A DNA stretch of 64,000 nt from Marinobacter fuscus (GTDB lineage: Bacteria > Pseudomonadota > Gammaproteobacteria > Pseudomonadales > Oleiphilaceae). The number at the start of each line of letters is the position of its first letter. Positions within the stretch are counted from its first letter, which is position 1. The position numbers and the translations under genes were made by a program. The stretch spans positions 248,001 to 312,000 of the forward strand of contig NZ_PXNP01000009.1 in the NCBI RefSeq assembly GCF_003007675.1, written 5' to 3'. The notes under the pieces are model-generated. The model searched no databases and was not told where the DNA came from. It worked only from the letters and a program-made list of their open reading frames with translations. Positions 26,333-34,724 of this stretch are shown here, in pieces.

Positions 26333-26997
26333 CAGGCCAGCTCCTCATAGGCCAGAGGGTCAGCCAGACCATTGCTGGCAAAAGCTTCCAGCCGCTCGAC
26401 ACAGGAGCCGCAACGTCCACAGGCTTTGTCGCGCCCGTTATAGCAGGTCCAGGTACGGCCGTAATCCAACCCCAGGGCCAGCCCCTCTGCCAGAATCTGC
26501 CCTTTGTCCATAGCAATCAGGGGAGCATCGATCGTGACCGGCTCATAATTGGCAATTCTGCAAACCGCATCCATTTTTTCCACAAACTCAGGCCGGCAAT
26601 CGGGATAAATGGCATGATCACCGCCATGGGCCCCATACCAGACCGCACCCGCCCCGACAGTCACCGCATACCCGGTCGCCAGCGACAGCAGAATCATATT
26701 GCGGTTGGGAACCACCGTTGCCTTCATAGACTCCTCTTCGTAGTCCCCCTCCGGTACCGCCACCTCGGACGTCAGGGCAGAGCCGGACATTACATCACTC
26801 ATGGCACGGATATCGATCACCTTGTGGGGAATTCCCTCCGCCTTGCAGACAGCCCGTGCAACCTCAAGCTCACGGACATGGCGCTGGCCATAGTTAAAGG
26901 AAAGAGCATGAACGTCCAGGCCACGTGCTCGCGCCATATGCAGCAATGTGAACGAGTCCATGCCGCCGGAATAAATTACGACAACGGTATCAGTCAT
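26332..26997 (-). CDS. queC: 7-cyano-7-deazaguanine synthase
   Basis: 221 residues. PP-loop ATP-pyrophosphatase motif SGGMDS at about residues 10-15. Zn site near the C-terminus with four Cys in '[15 protein letters not shown]'. It converts CDG to preQ0 and is the partner of QueE downstream. queD is not adjacent. No preQ1 riboswitch was recognisable in the 143-base leader. Confidence 0.95.
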   Translation of the reverse strand: MTDTVVVIYSGGMDSFTLLHMARARGLDVHALSFNYGQRHVRELEVARAVCKAEGIPHKVIDIRAMSDVMSGSALTSEVAVPEGDYEEESMKATVVPNRNMILLSLATGYAVTVGAGAVWYGAHGGDHAIYPDCRPEFVEKMDAVCRIANYEPVTIDAPLIAMDKGQILAEGLALGLDYGRTWTCYNGRDKACGRCGSCVERLEAFASNGLADPLAYEELA

Positions 26998-27140
26998 GGG
27001 TTAATCCAGTGTTCAGAAGATAGGAGCCGGAATAGCTTCGCGCATTGGCCCATTGTACCAGTGCAATACCGACTTGCGTTCGCGTCTGTAACGGATCGGC
27101 GGTAAACTCGGGCACAAACACCAACAACCAACGCAATGAA

Positions 27141-27653
27141 ATGATCCCAGAGCAGACTCCGGCCTTTATCGACTTCGAAGCATCCAGCCTGGATCTGATC
27201 AACAGCTATCCGATCGAGGTAGGCGTCTGCATGCCAGACGGGAAGTTGCACAACTGGCTGATCCGGCCGGATGATCACTGGCACGACTGGTCAGACAGCG
27301 CCGAGGCCATACACGGCATTAGCAGGCTACGGTTGGCTAAAGAAGGGCGGCCGGTGGCAGAGGTAGCCAGACAACTCAATCAGCTGTTATCCGGGCAGGT
27401 ATTTTGCGATGCCTGGACCTTCGACAGTTTCTGGTTGCATCGACTGTTCAGGGCGGCCGGGGAGCCCGCAGCCTTCCAGCTTGAATCCGTCACGGTGTTA
27501 CTGCAACCGGGCCAGGTTGAGTGCTGGCCCGGTATTCGTGAGCAGGTGATTGCAGAGCTTGGGCTTCCTGTTCACCGGGCGGCAAACGATGCGCTGATTC
27601 TGCAAAAAACCTGGCAGCGAGTTATTTGCCGGGGCGAAGCCGCAGAGCAATAA
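27141..27653 (+). CDS. DEDD-type 3'-5' exonuclease family protein
   Basis: 170 residues from the ATG at 27141. Exonuclease I motif 'FIDFEAS' (Asp and Glu), 'EAIHGIS', 'FCDAWTFDSFWL' and a final 'HRAANDALIL' give the DEDDh set. It is short and solitary, like predicted RNase T/DnaQ-type exonucleases, and lacks polymerase-interaction segments. Substrate unknown. Divergent from queC. Its 3' end overlaps the convergent small membrane gene by 32 bases. Confidence 0.8.
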   Translation: MIPEQTPAFIDFEASSLDLINSYPIEVGVCMPDGKLHNWLIRPDDHWHDWSDSAEAIHGISRLRLAKEGRPVAEVARQLNQLLSGQVFCDAWTFDSFWLHRLFRAAGEPAAFQLESVTVLLQPGQVECWPGIREQVIAELGLPVHRAANDALILQKTWQRVICRGEAAEQ

Positions 27654-27858
27654 CTTCCAGGCCGTCACGGGCCGTGTGCAGCGTCCAGTAGGTGGCCAGC
27701 GCCATCAAGCCTGCGCCAAGCACAGTAAAGGACAGGTTTTCTCCGACAGTCTGCCCCTGGGCAAAAACCAGGTACACGGCGACTGCGATAACCAGTGCAA
27801 TTTCAACGAAAAAATCAGAGCGGAACTTGTTGCGGGCAGGTCCGGGGTCTTCGGGCAT
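27622..27858 (-). CDS. small two-helix membrane protein, unknown
   Basis: 78 residues from the ATG at 27858 (MPEDPGPARNKFRSDFF). Two membrane helices: about 17-35 and 43-62 (after GENLSF), then a basic tail (ALRLRPGK). Overlaps the 3' end of the exonuclease gene tail to tail. I do not recognise the family. Confidence 0.6.
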   Translation of the reverse strand: MPEDPGPARNKFRSDFFVEIALVIAVAVYLVFAQGQTVGENLSFTVLGAGLMALATYWTLHTARDGLEVIALRLRPGK

Positions 27859-28168
27859 TTTCTTAGGTTTCAACCTCTGAGAGTCAGTTAAGCCAACGTG
27901 GTGAATCAACAACACCATTGTCGGCCAGGCGGGCTCAAAAAGCTGTAAGGACTAGTGGCTACGGGGTTTCCGAGACGAAAAAAAACGCAGCCAACCGGCT
28001 GCGTAGAAAGGAGAGATCCATCAGATGCCTGTCAGAAGACATCGAGGATTGCACAACGTAAAAACACGTGACAGGGAACATTATGGCCAAGGACGTAGAA
28101 CCGGTCTGTACGGGTTTGCCGAATCGACGGAGCTATTGCAAAGCAAAAGTTTACCGATACACTGATGC
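27859..28168. other. intergenic stretch with an orphan terminator
   Basis: 310 bases with no supported gene. They contain the hairpin at 27979-28005. Overlapping short frames here have no ribosome sites. Confidence 0.4.
27979..28005 (-). terminator. orphan Rho-independent terminator, minus strand
   Basis: CGCAGCC-GGTT-GGCTGCG on the minus strand followed by eight T. No minus-strand gene ends here: the nearest frames are unsupported. It may end a small RNA transcribed from about 28150. Confidence 0.65.
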
Positions 28169-28201
28169 ATGAACCGAATCCATTTAGCCGTCAGGATCAG
28201 A

Positions 28202-28285
28202 ATGCGTTTATCAGACACCCAATACTCAGCCGCCATTCGCCCAGTTGGGCAGCATGTGCGTGCCATGGTGAAAGAAGACATCTAA
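28202..28285 (+). CDS. possible 27-residue small ORF
   Basis: The ATG at 28202 has AGGA seven bases upstream (AGGATCAGAATG) and encodes a basic peptide beginning MRLSDTQYSAAIRPVG and ending MVKEDI. The same frame can start at 28169 (38 residues) without a ribosome site. It is followed by a strong terminator. Unrecognised; it could equally be part of a small RNA. Confidence 0.35.
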   Translation: MRLSDTQYSAAIRPVGQHVRAMVKEDI

Positions 28286-28344
28286 CGGCTTTCGGTCAGT
28301 CCCGGGAGCCTTTGCAGCGACCGGGACAGCCTCTCCGCCAGACC

Positions 28345-28383
28345 CCGGTTGCCTGTCAAGGTGCCGGGGTTTTGTTTTTGCAT
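28345..28383 (+). terminator. Rho-independent terminator, plus strand
   Basis: CCCCGG and CCGGGG arms enclosing about 16 bases, followed by TTTTGTTTTTG. It lies between the small ORF and the downstream gene at 28408, so the sequence upstream of it is a separate transcription unit. Confidence 0.75.
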
Positions 28384-28407
28384 TTGCAAAACGACAAGGA
28401 GAACATC

Positions 28408-28683
28408 ATGAGAAGACATCCGACACAGCGCGCCGCCAACCAGCCTATGGGCAACCGCCAGCCCCAGCAGATCAAGCGCCCGGAAAAGCTGCCCCTGCTG
28501 GATGCCATTTGCAAGAAACTGAACCAGCGCGTAAATCTGGACGACGAGCAACGTGTACTCGGCGTTTATGAGCGCGGCTGGATTTTCAAGGGTGTTCTGA
28601 GCAACCTTGACGGTGCAGAAGCGCGTTACGTACGCGCCCTTGCAACCCGTTACAATTCCTGGATTGCAAGGCAAGTGGCGTAG
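28408..28683 (+). CDS. hypothetical basic protein
   Basis: 91 residues from the ATG at 28408, with AAGGAG six bases upstream. Basic, polar N-terminus (MRRHPTQRAANQPMGNRQPQQIKRP), then a helical part 'LLDAICKKLNQRVNLDDEQRVLGVYERGWIFKGVL'. No signal or membrane segment. Not recognised. The high basic content would allow nucleic-acid binding, but that is a guess. Confidence 0.65.
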   Translation: MRRHPTQRAANQPMGNRQPQQIKRPEKLPLLDAICKKLNQRVNLDDEQRVLGVYERGWIFKGVLSNLDGAEARYVRALATRYNSWIARQVA

Positions 28684-28711
28684 CACTTGCCTGAAACCCG
28701 GGCTGAATCCG

Positions 28712-29125
28712 TCAATGAGTAGGATTCGGCCCGGCCGATCCCGCCGTTACCCCGCCATGCACCATGGCAAAATTATTGACCACATCATTGATCTTTTCCT
28801 GGGAGTAAGGCTTTACCACGTAGCCATTGGCGCCCACATTGATGGCACGCTGGATACTGTCAATGGAATCATCCGCCGTCACTAGTACTATGTGCTGATC
28901 ATCTCTTATCTGCTTGAACTGCATCATCAGTTCGTGCCCGTCGCCATCCGGCAAACCGAGGTCAAGCAGGATGATGTGAAACTCGCTGACATCAAAAGCT
29001 GCCCGCGCCGACGCAGCGTCGATACACTCGGTGATCTCAGTGGCTCCGGCTTTACCCAGCATATTCACCAGGCGTGCGCGCATAACCGGTTCATCCTCCA
29101 CCACCATTACCCTGAGGTCTGTCAT
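28712..29125 (-). CDS. single-domain response regulator (CheY-like)
   Basis: 137 residues; receiver domain only. Acidic VVEDEP, phospho-acceptor Asp in IILLDLGLPDGDG, Thr in VLVTADD and Lys in VVKPYS. The C-terminal tail (MVHGGVTAGSAGPNPTH) has no output domain. It lies last in a minus-strand set with a four-helix membrane protein and a hybrid kinase, so it probably takes part in that phosphorelay. Confidence 0.88.
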   Translation of the reverse strand: MTDLRVMVVEDEPVMRARLVNMLGKAGATEITECIDAASARAAFDVSEFHIILLDLGLPDGDGHELMMQFKQIRDDQHIVLVTADDSIDSIQRAINVGANGYVVKPYSQEKINDVVNNFAMVHGGVTAGSAGPNPTH

Positions 29126-29153
29126 CTGTTCCCTCCTGCTTTATAGATTCAGC

Positions 29154-29699
29154 TCAGTAACCGTCACTTCCTGTTCGCCGGGGCAAGTCCAGAGGTGCGG
29201 GCCGAGGTTGTTGTCGACCGGCACCGGTAGTGTGCCCGTTTTCGGCACCGGTTACCGCCAGATTCTGTGCTGAGTGCCCCAGAATATTGGCAATGCTGAC
29301 CGCTGTTGTATACAGGGAAATGGCAACGATCAGCAGCACCGGCTGAACAAAGGCCACAAACCCGGGCGCCTTGGCGCCGCCACTCAGGCTCAGTATCAGG
29401 ATGATCGCCGGCCCAAGCACCAGAAACAGGGTCAGCGCGATAAAAAAGACAATCCGCTCTTTATAGCGGCCAAGGTCACGGTGAATCACCAACCCGAGCA
29501 CAAACTTGCCGATTGCCAACCCCGCCAGTATCGCCGCCGCTATACTCAGATCCGGCCGCAGCAGGGTCTGGTAGAGATTGCCGTCCCACATTCTCTGGAT
29601 CGCAATCACAAGAAAGGGGAAAAGCACAAACAGGATGTCCGCATAGGTGCCGTACATCATACTTAATGCATTGTGTTCCTGATGATCATTGTTGTTCAT
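29154..29699 (-). CDS. membrane protein linked to the hybrid kinase
   Basis: 181 residues from the ATG at 29699 (MNNNDHQEHN), with AGGGA upstream inside the kinase gene and a 14-base overlap. Four predicted membrane helices lie between about residues 20 and 145 ('ILFVLFPFLVIAIQRMW', 'AAAILAGLAIGKFVLGLVI', 'IVFFIALTLFLVLGPAIILIL', 'FVQPVLLIVAISLYTTAV'), followed by a polar, Pro/Arg-rich tail. Family not recognised. The tight coupling suggests a role in signalling. Confidence 0.7.
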   Translation of the reverse strand: MNNNDHQEHNALSMMYGTYADILFVLFPFLVIAIQRMWDGNLYQTLLRPDLSIAAAILAGLAIGKFVLGLVIHRDLGRYKERIVFFIALTLFLVLGPAIILILSLSGGAKAPGFVAFVQPVLLIVAISLYTTAVSIANILGHSAQNLAVTGAENGHTTGAGRQQPRPAPLDLPRRTGSDGY

Positions 29700-32600
29700 T
29701 GGTTTTTCCCTGTGGTGCCGCCTGTATGGACTGATCGTCATCGATTGCCCGGTCAATAATACTGTGCAGACGTTCCAGCTCTCTGCTGATGGTTGCGTCA
29801 GGCTCGCCGGTATTGCGAAGACAACGCTCCAGAACCGCAGCCTGTTCGGTCATGGCCGGATACCCCATGGCACCTGCTGTGCCCTTGATCTGGTGGCACT
29901 CGGCCAGCAAACTGGCCAGATCCTGCTGTTGCCATGCCCGGTTCATCAGCCTCCGGCGCTCGCCCAACCCTTCCAGAAAGCTGGTCACCAGAGCATCAAT
30001 GTTGTCGTCCTCCGGCTCCGGCTCTGCGGATGACAGCGGCAAGTAGCGCAACAACAATGTATCCAGGTGGCTGCTGTCGATGGGTTTGTTCAATACAGCC
30101 TCGCAACCTGCCGCCATCAGCTCCTCAGTCTCCTGCTGGTCACCTGCGGTAAAGGCAACAATGGGCCGCCGAAAACCCGCCTGGCGCAGCAACCGGGTGG
30201 CTGCCACGCCATCCATCCGCGGCATATGCCGATCCATCAGAACCAGATGAATGCTGTCGGATAGCGCCCGACGCACCGCCTCCTCTCCATCAACCACCAG
30301 CACGGGCTCCACACCGGTACGCCGCAACATGCGCTCCACCAACCGGCGATTGTCGTCGTTGTCCTCCGCCACCAGAACCGAACCCTGATGGCGGCCTGTA
30401 CGGTCAGCACCGGTGGAAAGGTAGCGGGAAAGCACCGCATAAAACCGTTCCCTGTCGATGGGTTTGGCCAGGTGATCGTTACAGCCTACAAGCCGGTATT
30501 CGGCAATATCCTCCGTCATGACGTTGGCCGTCAGCGCAATGATGGGCGTATTTACGCCCGCCTCCCTCAAGGCACGGGTCGCATCCCGGCCATTCATGAC
30601 CGGCATCTGAATATCCATCAGGATCAGATCGAACGCTTCCCGACTGGCCCGCTCCAGCGCCTCTGCGCCGTTGGCAACATGCACCAGGCCCGCGCCCGTT
30701 TTGCCCACCAGAAGTGAAACCAGACGGCGGTTCAGGTCATTGTCTTCGGCACACAGTATGCGGCCCCGTAGCCGGGGTGCAGGCACTACTGGCAGCGAAT
30801 TTGACCGCCGACAAAATTCCGAAGCATCCCGCAGGAAATGCACCCCCTCCAGACTCCCGGTACCGATAGTCACCTCGAACTCGCTGCCCTCACCGTAGGT
30901 GCTGGTTGCCCGGATATCACCGCCCAGCAACTCCGCCAGGCGCCGGGAAATGCTGAGCCCCAGCCCGGTACCTCCGTATTGCCGGGCAATGGCATTGCTG
31001 CCCTGGGCAAAGGGGTCGAACAGGCGTTGTTGCTGCTCGGGCTTCATACCGATACCGGTATCCACCACCCGGGTATACAGCGTTTCACGCTCCGAATCAC
31101 AACGCACCACCAGCGATATGGTGCCCTGTTCGGTGAACTTCAACGCATTTCCGCAGAGGTTGATAATGATTTGCCGGTAGCGGGTGGGATCGGTCTGAAT
31201 GCGTTCCGGCAGCGGGTAGTCACAAATGATCTCGAATTCCAGACCCTTTTCCCTGGCCCTCGGCGCGAAGAACGCCCGGATCTCATCCAGCAACTCCGGT
31301 AAGTTGACCTGCACCACATCCACATCGAGCTTGTTCGCATCGATTTTCGAATGATCGAGAATATCGTTGACCAGTTCCAGTAGATGTCGCCCGCTGCGCA
31401 CCACTGTCTCGGCACTGCTGCGTTTTTCCGCTTCACTCAGATCCGGCTCCAGAAGGGTTTCGCCATAACCGATGATGGCGGCCAGAGGGGTACGGATTTC
31501 ATGGCTCATATTGGCCAGAAACTGGCTTTTGGCCCGCGCCGAATTGCGCGCCAGTTCCTTTTCCAGACGCTCCTGTTCCCGTTCGCGCTCAACCTGCAGG
31601 CGCTGGTGACTCTCGGTTGAATCAATGCAGGTGCCCTCCAGATGTGTAGGCTCACCTTCGGCGTCGTATGCCGTGTGCAGTGAAATAATGGCCCAGCGCT
31701 CGTTTCCCTGGCGGCTGAGGTAGCGCGCCTCAAAGCCTTTGATTGTGCCTTTTGTTTCCAGCTGGGTAATCACCGAGCGCCGGAGTTGGTGGTCAGCAAT
31801 ACAAGTCTCCAGGACATCCGGATCTTCATTTAGTAACTGCTGGCTGTTGTCGAACCCCAGAAGCTCTGCCATGGCAGGGTTGGCTGTCAGGAACCGGCGG
31901 TCGGGCGACATCTGGAACACGCCCTCAACGGCATTGTCGAACAGTGACTGATAGCGGCTCAGGTTGGCCAGCGCCTTCTGGTTCCAGGCCAGCGCCTCGC
32001 CCTGCACCTGCTTGATCCGATCTGCCAGGGAAAACGAGAACAGGATAATCTGGGCAGTCAGGCCGATCTGCGGGGAATAGCTGGTGAAGGTGTTCAATGG
32101 CAGATAGCCCATCACCGTCAAGGCATAGATTCCGAAACCAGTGAGTGCCAGGGTCCAGGCGAAAAAGTAGGAACGGGCTGCAGGATTGTAGTAGCGCCAG
32201 GACAGGTAACTGACCACTATCAGAATCACGCTCAAAAGCATGGAGCCCATGACCACCCATTCCATGGCGACGGCGTAGGGCATGAACAATGACAACACAA
32301 AGGTGGCCACTACTGAGAACAGGCACAGCCGCAAGGTCTGATCCAGATCCGGTGACCGCTGCCGGGTTTCCAGCAGCGAACGGGCCATCAACAAACCAAA
32401 AAACCAGGTCAGCACAATCTGGTAGTGCAGGTAAGCCTTGTTCAGTATCGCGGGCCGGGAGTCCAGCAACTGCACACCATGCACCTGTTCTGTTCCGATG
32501 AAGACCGCTGCGCACACCAGATAGAGCACGTAGTAAATATTACTGCGCTCGCGTACCGACACCGCCACAAACAGGTTGTACGCCAGAATCGCCAGAATGG

Positions 32601-33267
32601 CGCCAAGCAGCATGCCCCGCACCAACTCATCGATGGACACTTTTTCGATGTAGGTGTCCGGATGCCAGAGCGTAACCGGAAGGCGAAAAGTGTTGGTATT
32701 GGTAATGCGTAAATAAACCGTGGTTACGGAATCCGGCGGCAGGCTCAGGCGAAAGGTCGGATTGGGCACCGACAGATCCCGCCGCTCCCAACTTTCCTGG
32801 TAGCCGGTCTGGCGCTGCTCTATCAGCTGCCCGTCGCGTACCAGATACAGCCGAACGTCGTCCACCAGCGGCAGGGCCAGCTCCAGCACCCAATCAGACC
32901 GGGCATCCAGGCGGCGGGTACTCAGATTGAAGCGGGTCCAGTAGGCCGAGTCGGTGTAACCGAAATTCAGCACGCCGCCATCATGGCGGATCATTTTTTC
33001 CGGGCCTGCACGCAGATCGTCAAGCACGAGCGACTGCTCCGGATCTTCCCGGTACCACAAACAACCGCCCAGTTCCGGCACACTGGCGGTGCTCCGATCC
33101 AGAATAATGTCACCGCCCCGACAATCGGTGTTGGCGTGAACCAGACCCGGCACCAACAAAACAACCAGTACCAGAATCCGAACCAGCAACCGGGTGCCGG
33201 TTAACCATTGCTGCAAAATGTGACCCCCGCGCGGGTAGCTGAATGCTTTATCGTTTATTGTCAGCAT
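29686..33267 (-). CDS. hybrid sensor histidine kinase: 7TM-DISM, PAS, HisKA, HATPase, 2x REC, HPt
   Basis: About 1193 residues. Signal-anchor, then an extracellular 7TMR-DISM domain (WYREDPEQSLVL...), a seven-helix block, and a PAS domain ('FDNAVEGVFQMSPDRRFLTANPAMAELLGF'). HisKA has its His in MSHEIRTPLAAIIGYGE; the ATPase has NLCGNALKF, DTGIGM and GTGLGLSIS. Two receivers follow (Asp in LILMDIQMPVMNG and LVLMDRHMPRMDG), and a C-terminal HPt (His in CHQIKGTAGAMGYP). A complete phosphorelay in one chain. The start is uncertain: ATG at 33267 or 33309. Confidence 0.9.
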   Translation of the reverse strand: MLTINDKAFSYPRGGHILQQWLTGTRLLVRILVLVVLLVPGLVHANTDCRGGDIILDRSTASVPELGGCLWYREDPEQSLVLDDLRAGPEKMIRHDGGVLNFGYTDSAYWTRFNLSTRRLDARSDWVLELALPLVDDVRLYLVRDGQLIEQRQTGYQESWERRDLSVPNPTFRLSLPPDSVTTVYLRITNTNTFRLPVTLWHPDTYIEKVSIDELVRGMLLGAILAILAYNLFVAVSVRERSNIYYVLYLVCAAVFIGTEQVHGVQLLDSRPAILNKAYLHYQIVLTWFFGLLMARSLLETRQRSPDLDQTLRLCLFSVVATFVLSLFMPYAVAMEWVVMGSMLLSVILIVVSYLSWRYYNPAARSYFFAWTLALTGFGIYALTVMGYLPLNTFTSYSPQIGLTAQIILFSFSLADRIKQVQGEALAWNQKALANLSRYQSLFDNAVEGVFQMSPDRRFLTANPAMAELLGFDNSQQLLNEDPDVLETCIADHQLRRSVITQLETKGTIKGFEARYLSRQGNERWAIISLHTAYDAEGEPTHLEGTCIDSTESHQRLQVEREREQERLEKELARNSARAKSQFLANMSHEIRTPLAAIIGYGETLLEPDLSEAEKRSSAETVVRSGRHLLELVNDILDHSKIDANKLDVDVVQVNLPELLDEIRAFFAPRAREKGLEFEIICDYPLPERIQTDPTRYRQIIINLCGNALKFTEQGTISLVVRCDSERETLYTRVVDTGIGMKPEQQQRLFDPFAQGSNAIARQYGGTGLGLSISRRLAELLGGDIRATSTYGEGSEFEVTIGTGSLEGVHFLRDASEFCRRSNSLPVVPAPRLRGRILCAEDNDLNRRLVSLLVGKTGAGLVHVANGAEALERASREAFDLILMDIQMPVMNGRDATRALREAGVNTPIIALTANVMTEDIAEYRLVGCNDHLAKPIDRERFYAVLSRYLSTGADRTGRHQGSVLVAEDNDDNRRLVERMLRRTGVEPVLVVDGEEAVRRALSDSIHLVLMDRHMPRMDGVAATRLLRQAGFRRPIVAFTAGDQQETEELMAAGCEAVLNKPIDSSHLDTLLLRYLPLSSAEPEPEDDNIDALVTSFLEGLGERRRLMNRAWQQQDLASLLAECHQIKGTAGAMGYPAMTEQAAVLERCLRNTGEPDATISRELERLHSIIDRAIDDDQSIQAAPQGKTNEQQ

Positions 33268-33352
33268 CGTGCCCTGGCTGGCGCACAGACAGGCCAGGAG
33301 TCTGGTCACTTTAGCCGTTCGTTATCCGTTTCGCACCAGGGGGTCGCCTGAA

Positions 33353-34354
33353 ATGAGACATGCCCGCGTTTTTGCTGTTGCCACCTTATCCGCACTGGTT
33401 GCGGCTGGCTGCCAGATGGAAAGCAGCAGCGGTTCGTCCACTCTGAACCCGGCAACCGATGTTAACGTCACTTTCTCCAGCTTCGAGCTGAACCAGCAAC
33501 CGGAAACCTTTCTCTTCACCGATCTGATCCTGGCCATCGAACCAAACGCCAATGCGCCGGAGGCCAGCGAAGCCCGCCAGCAGGCAGCGGCGATACGGGC
33601 AGAAATCGCGCGCTTTGCTGGCCTCTCGTACAACCAGGAGTCGCCGCCTCGAATCTCCTCGGTGCGCAACCCACTCGACCTGATACACCGGGTAATCGGT
33701 GCCAATGAAATCCAGAATTTTACCGAAGCCCGCCAGTATATGGTGCAGCGGATACAGGCAGGCGAAGCAGGCGAGTACAACAACCGGACCAACCAGGTGT
33801 CCATCCGGTTTACCGACCTCAAGGCGTTTGAAGAAGGCAAGGCTTTGCAGGACTACGAATGGAAATACCCGATTGCCAAGTGGGTGTACACGCCGGACTC
33901 TTCCAACCGGGTTACCCGGGTGCTCACCTGGGTTGCCTCCGGCAGCTTCGCTGACAACACCACCCGGCCCAGCGCAACCCTGGCCACCCAGTTTGCCCCC
34001 GAAAGCTTCCGCGCATCCGGTTACAATGAACTGGGCCAGCTCTACACCGAGGGCACTCTGGTGATCGAAGGCGAAAGGGAAATGTCATTCGCCAGGCAAT
34101 ACGAAGGCCTGAACTCTGACACTCTGATTATTGACGGCACCAAGCTGGGCACGGCAAACGATACCGCTGGCGGGCCGGTGTTCGAGTTCAACAACCAGGC
34201 CGTCGACTGCCTGAAAATAGAAATGGACTACAGTGCGCCAGAGTTGCGGATATTCCGCTCCCTGGACGAGCCACCCACAAGCCCAGACTATTGCTCAAAA
34301 AAAGCAGCACCCGATACCCGCTACGCCACCCGGGTAACCGGTCTGCGCAAGTGA
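33353..34354 (+). CDS. hypothetical lipoprotein
   Basis: 333 residues. The ATG at 33353 opens a lipoprotein signal with lipobox LVAAGC (Cys near residue 20) followed by a Ser-rich linker. The mature part has mixed helix/strand sequence with 'SFELNQQPETFLFTDLILAIEP' and two C-terminal Cys (VDCLKIEMDY, PDYCSKK) that may form a disulfide. No family recognised. Divergent from the hybrid kinase with an 85-base gap. Confidence 0.7.
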   Translation: MRHARVFAVATLSALVAAGCQMESSSGSSTLNPATDVNVTFSSFELNQQPETFLFTDLILAIEPNANAPEASEARQQAAAIRAEIARFAGLSYNQESPPRISSVRNPLDLIHRVIGANEIQNFTEARQYMVQRIQAGEAGEYNNRTNQVSIRFTDLKAFEEGKALQDYEWKYPIAKWVYTPDSSNRVTRVLTWVASGSFADNTTRPSATLATQFAPESFRASGYNELGQLYTEGTLVIEGEREMSFARQYEGLNSDTLIIDGTKLGTANDTAGGPVFEFNNQAVDCLKIEMDYSAPELRIFRSLDEPPTSPDYCSKKAAPDTRYATRVTGLRK

Positions 34355-34371
34355 TCGCAGCGGCCAGGCGT

Positions 34372-34599
34372 TTACATATCCCAGTTTTGCAAAAATCCCT
34401 TTTTGCGGCCGATCATTCGTTGATACGTGGAAATCATGATCGCCGCGTGGGGCGCCCCGGTCAGGCGCAGCGCTTCAATACGCTGTTCCAGGCGAGCGAC
34501 TTCGTCACAGATCTGTTGCTGAACATGGCTGCGTACACTCTCGTGTTCGTCCAGCTTTACTGAACGACTTGAGCCGATTGCGGTTTTTGAATTTTCCAT
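34372..34599 (-). CDS. hypothetical small soluble protein
   Basis: 75 residues from the ATG at 34599 (MENSKTAIGSSRSVKLDEHESVR), with GAGGTG as ribosome site. A central amphipathic helix 'HVQQQICDEVARLEQRIEALRL' could form a short coiled coil. Not recognised. Confidence 0.65.
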   Translation of the reverse strand: MENSKTAIGSSRSVKLDEHESVRSHVQQQICDEVARLEQRIEALRLTGAPHAAIMISTYQRMIGRKKGFLQNWDM

Positions 34600-34724
34600 G
34601 AAACACCTCATCCAATGAGCGAGGAAAACATCCCTGATATCAATGGCCAAGTTTGCCGGACTGTCCGATCGGGCGCAATTGCCATGAACAAGCTTTCACT
34701 GTTTTTAACATCCGCCTGGCGTGT

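Noticed and set aside
26998..27140. Possible preQ1 riboswitch before queC
   Set aside because: No C-rich/A-rich pseudoknot pattern of any preQ1 class could be found in the leader.
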